A DNA stretch of 8,307 nt from Flavobacteriales bacterium UBA7519 (lineage in GTDB: Bacteria; Bacteroidota; Bacteroidia; Flavobacteriales; Weeksellaceae): the NCBI GenBank assembly GCA_002476905.1, contig DLND01000146.1:1-8307 (forward strand). Direction: 5' to 3'. Both the position numbers and the translations under genes were made by a program. Positions within the stretch are counted from its first letter, which is position 1, and every line of letters starts with the position of its first letter. A model generated the notes under the pieces. The model made no database searches. It was not told the DNA's origin and saw nothing but the letters and a program-made list of their open reading frames with translations. Below are positions 6,158 through 8,307 of the stretch, piece by piece.

Positions 6158-7288
6158 TTAGTTTTTCTCAAAAAACTCCAAAACAGAATCTGTAATATAT
6201 TTCAATTGCTCTTCATCCAATTCTGTGTGCATTGGGAGAGAAATCACTTGGTCAAGTAATTTATCTGTATTCACAAAATCCGCAGGATCACTCTCTTGGA
6301 AATAAGCTTTTTGCTTTCTAAGCGCCACTGGATAATAAATCATCGCCGGAATTTCTTTTTCAGTTAGATATTGTTGCAATTCATTACGTTTTCCGTTGGT
6401 AATTCTCAAAGTATATTGATGAAAAACATGTGTAGAATTTTCGGCTCTTTTTGGCGTTAAAATATTGTCGTGCCCTGCAAAAGCATCGTCATAATAATCG
6501 GCAGCTTTTCTGCGCGCTTCATTATAAGAATCAAGGTTAGGCAATTTCTTTCTCAAAATCGCTGCCTGAATACTGTCTAATCTGGAGTTAACACCAACTT
6601 CATCGTGGTAATAGCGCTCGTACATCCCGTGATTTACAATTCCTCTTAGTCTGTGAGCCAATTCGTCATCATTAGTAAAAATTGCACCTCCGTCTCCGTA
6701 GCAACCTAAGTTTTTAGAAGGAAAAAATGAAGTTGTTCCAATTGTTCCGATTGTTCCAGCTTTTTTCTCAGTTCCATCAGAAAAGATGAATTCAGAACCA
6801 ATAGCCTGTGCATTATCTTCAACAACATACAAATTATGTTCTTTAGCGATTTTTAGGATTTCTTCCATATTACCACATTGCCCAAAAAGATGAACGGGAA
6901 TAATGGCTTTTGTTTTTGGTGTAATTGCTTTTTTAATTGCTTCTGTATCAATTGTAAATGTATCATAATCTACATCCACCAAAACTGATTTAAGTTTCAA
7001 TAAATGAATCACTTCCACGGTTGCAGCAAAGGTAAAATCTGCAGTAATCACTTCATCGCCTTCTTTCAAATCCAAAGCCATCAATGCAATCTGAAGTGCA
7101 TCTGTTCCATTGGCACAAGGAATCACGTGTTTTACATCCAAATAAGTTTCCAAATCTGATTGGAAGGATTTGACTTCCGGACCATTTATAAAAGCGGCGG
7201 AATCCATCACATTTAAAACCGCATTATCTACCTCACTTTTTATTTTATAGTATTGGCTTTGTAAATCGACCATTTGGATTTTCTTCAT
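6158..7288 (-). CDS. DegT/DnrJ/EryC1/StrS family PLP-dependent sugar aminotransferase (WbpE-like)
   Basis: Enzymes of this family transfer an amino group from glutamate to a nucleotide-linked keto-sugar in the cytoplasm, making amino sugars for O-antigen, capsule or glycoproteins. Numbered from the ATG at 7288 (376 residues), CANGTDALQIA is at 58-68 and VVEDNAQAIG at 155-164, whose Asp158 should contact the PLP ring nitrogen. SFFPSKNLGCYGDGGA runs from 187 to 202 with Lys192 as the PLP Schiff-base lysine. VGVNSRLDSIQAAIL (231-245) and the C-terminal SLPMHTELD (350-358) follow. The pattern is close to WbpE, the aminotransferase acting on UDP-3-keto-GlcNAcA, but substrate cannot be fixed from sequence alone. 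A TTG at 7294 could extend it by two residues; the ATG is more likely. It is the first gene of an apparent operon with galE, consistent with nucleotide-sugar synthesis for surface glycans. Confidence 0.93.
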   Translation of the reverse strand: MKKIQMVDLQSQYYKIKSEVDNAVLNVMDSAAFINGPEVKSFQSDLETYLDVKHVIPCANGTDALQIALMALDLKEGDEVITADFTFAATVEVIHLLKLKSVLVDVDYDTFTIDTEAIKKAITPKTKAIIPVHLFGQCGNMEEILKIAKEHNLYVVEDNAQAIGSEFIFSDGTEKKAGTIGTIGTTSFFPSKNLGCYGDGGAIFTNDDELAHRLRGIVNHGMYERYYHDEVGVNSRLDSIQAAILRKKLPNLDSYNEARRKAADYYDDAFAGHDNILTPKRAENSTHVFHQYTLRITNGKRNELQQYLTEKEIPAMIYYPVALRKQKAYFQESDPADFVNTDKLLDQVISLPMHTELDEEQLKYITDSVLEFFEKN

Positions 7289-7362
7289 AATCAAATATTT
7301 ATTATTAAAAGCATCTGAAAATCATTATCAATATTAGTTTTAATAATTCTTGAACGTGATTC

Positions 7363-7370
7363 CAAATGTA
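7363..7370 (-). promoter_or_regulatory. Possible -7 promoter element for the aminotransferase-galE operon
   Basis: Read on the minus strand, this is TACATTTG, an exact TAnnTTTG match 74 bases upstream of the aminotransferase ATG. It predicts a leader of about 70 bases. No -33 TTTG is visible at normal spacing. A nearer imperfect match (AATATTTG, 7299-7292) lies 3 bases before the ATG and could be used instead. Confidence 0.35.
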
Positions 7371-7382
7371 AAAAATTTATTC

Positions 7383-7394
7383 TGTAAATTTACA
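7383..7394. promoter_or_regulatory. 12-bp palindrome in the divergent intergenic region, possible operator
   Basis: TGTAAATTTACA is a perfect palindrome between the divergently transcribed aminotransferase and peptidase genes. A further TGTAAA half-site at 7367-7372 overlaps the minus-strand -7 candidate. The region is very AT-rich, so a chance origin is quite possible. The rest of 7289-7431 holds no gene I can support. Confidence 0.25.
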
Positions 7395-7431
7395 TTTATT
7401 TATCAGTTTAAAAAATCTAATTACCCTAAAC

Positions 7432-8307
7432 GTGAGAAAAATCTTTACAATTTTATCAATTAGCTTTTCATTAGTTGCGACTGCGCAAACCGAATTGGTC
7501 TTCGTTTTCTTCAAAGATAAACCGAACAAAGCGGCATTTTACACCAATCCGTTATCAGAACTTTCACAGAAATCTCTCGATAGGCGCACTAATCTGGGAA
7601 TAGCTTTAACGGATCAAGATGCTCCGCTAGAACCAACTTATATTCAGAATATTAAAAATCTTGGATTTAGTGTTACTGATTACTCGAAATGGTTGAACGG
7701 CGTTGCTGTGAATGCTACTTCCGCTCAAATTGAAACTTTATCTCAACAGCCTTATGTAGATCACGTTGAAAGTTTTGTAAAAAATCCTACTGCGGGAAAA
7801 AAAGCATCCAAGATTGAAAAATTTAAGGAACATTCAAATCGAGAAATGCTGACCAATTATAACTATGGCAGCGGACTGGCACAGATTAATCAAATCAACG
7901 CAAGGGCTTTGCATCTGGCGGGATTTACAGGTACTGGAATGACCATTGCGGTTATTGATACTGGTTTTCCGACGGTGAATACAGGTAATGCTTTTAAGAG
8001 ATTAAGAGACAATGATAAAATAAAAGGCGGTTATAATTTCATCAATAAAAGTAATGATATTTATAACCAGAACCTCAATACACACGGAACGATTTGCCTT
8101 GGAACAATAGGTGGCTATCTGGAAAATCAGTTTGTGGGAACTGCTCCAGACGCAGATTTTTATTTATATGCAACAGAAGATGGTGATAATGAAATTCCGG
8201 AAGAACAGTTATATTGGATTGAAGCCGCCGAAGAAGCAGACCGAAAAGGCGTTGATTTGATTTCAACTTCACTCGGTTATTATGAATTCGATGATAGCCG
8301 TTACGAC
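7432..8307 (+). CDS. Secreted S8 family (subtilisin-like) serine peptidase, 3'-truncated by the window
   Basis: An open frame runs from the GTG at 7432 to the window end, 292 residues without a stop. No in-frame ATG lies at a suitable place. Beginning at the GTG gives VRK plus a hydrophobic stretch and ATAQ, a good signal peptide with likely cleavage after Ala18. Residues 22 to about 100 resemble a subtilase propeptide. The catalytic domain starts with TGTGMTIAVIDTGF (166-179), where Asp176 is the catalytic aspartate. NTHGTICLGTIGG (216-228) carries the catalytic His218. GTAPDAD and LYATEDGD follow, as does GVDLISTSLGYYEFD near the edge. The catalytic Ser (GTS region) and any C-terminal sorting domain lie outside the window. 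In Bacteroidota such peptidases often carry a type IX secretion tail, which cannot be checked here. It is divergent from the aminotransferase-galE operon. Confidence 0.93.
   Translation, partial: MRKIFTILSISFSLVATAQTELVFVFFKDKPNKAAFYTNPLSELSQKSLDRRTNLGIALTDQDAPLEPTYIQNIKNLGFSVTDYSKWLNGVAVNATSAQIETLSQQPYVDHVESFVKNPTAGKKASKIEKFKEHSNREMLTNYNYGSGLAQINQINARALHLAGFTGTGMTIAVIDTGFPTVNTGNAFKRLRDNDKIKGGYNFINKSNDIYNQNLNTHGTICLGTIGGYLENQFVGTAPDADFYLYATEDGDNEIPEEQLYWIEAAEEADRKGVDLISTSLGYYEFDDSRYD

Noticed and set aside
6160..6177. AGTTTTT/AAAAACT hairpin as an internal terminator between the aminotransferase and galE genes
   Set aside because: It lies in the last codons of the aminotransferase gene, is made almost wholly of A-T pairs with a 3-4-base loop, and has no GC-rich stem, so it is unlikely to terminate transcription.
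8075..8272. Minus-strand ORF of 65 codons within the peptidase gene
   Set aside because: It is opposite a well-supported S8 catalytic domain and has no recognisable family features; it is a shadow frame.
1..8307. CRISPR arrays, tRNA/rRNA genes, insertion sequences, retron- or toxin-antitoxin-like systems
   Set aside because: No regularly spaced direct repeats of CRISPR length, no tRNA-like cloverleaf or rRNA sequence, and no transposase, integrase or reverse transcriptase motifs were found on either strand.

Overview
The window looks like chromosomal DNA of a low-GC member of the Bacteroidota, most likely a Flavobacteriia of the Chryseobacterium type. This is inferred from three things: promoter-like TAnnTTTG elements sitting just upstream of start codons, the lack of Shine-Dalgarno sequences, and intergenic repeats of a style I associate with that group. 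No rRNA, tRNA, CRISPR array or transposase gene was seen.

Layout, left to right. (1) Positions 1-1849, plus strand: the 3' part of a lactonase-family beta-propeller gene, a terminator nested inside a 13-bp inverted repeat, then rsmA/ksgA (16S rRNA dimethyltransferase). (2) About 1850-3870: an AT-rich accessory block holding a restriction-modification remnant. It contains a C5-cytosine methyltransferase cut off after motif V, an apparently intact DUF3883/NOV_C-type putative restriction endonuclease 3 bases downstream, and a small acidic ORF overlapping the endonuclease by 7 bases. The small ORF ends inside an imperfect palindromic intergenic repeat. (3) 3871-5079, plus strand: idi (type 1 isopentenyl-diphosphate isomerase) and an atypical SDR/NAD(P)H-binding protein. 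These converge on (4) 5113-7288, minus strand: galE (UDP-glucose 4-epimerase) preceded in the same operon by a WbpE-like DegT/DnrJ/EryC1/StrS sugar aminotransferase. A 12-bp-stem hairpin between them probably terminates transcription from both sides. (5) From 7432 to the window end, plus strand: a GTG-started secreted S8 (subtilisin-like) peptidase, truncated by the window edge.

Most of the window is housekeeping: ribosome biogenesis, isoprenoid supply and nucleotide-sugar synthesis for surface glycans. The part worth a second look is the block between rsmA and idi. There an endonuclease with a recognisable D...ExK core survives next to a methyltransferase that has lost everything after motif V. 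The endonuclease must therefore be dead, be protected by another methylase, or act in some non-classical way. The repeats flanking this block are the second point of interest.
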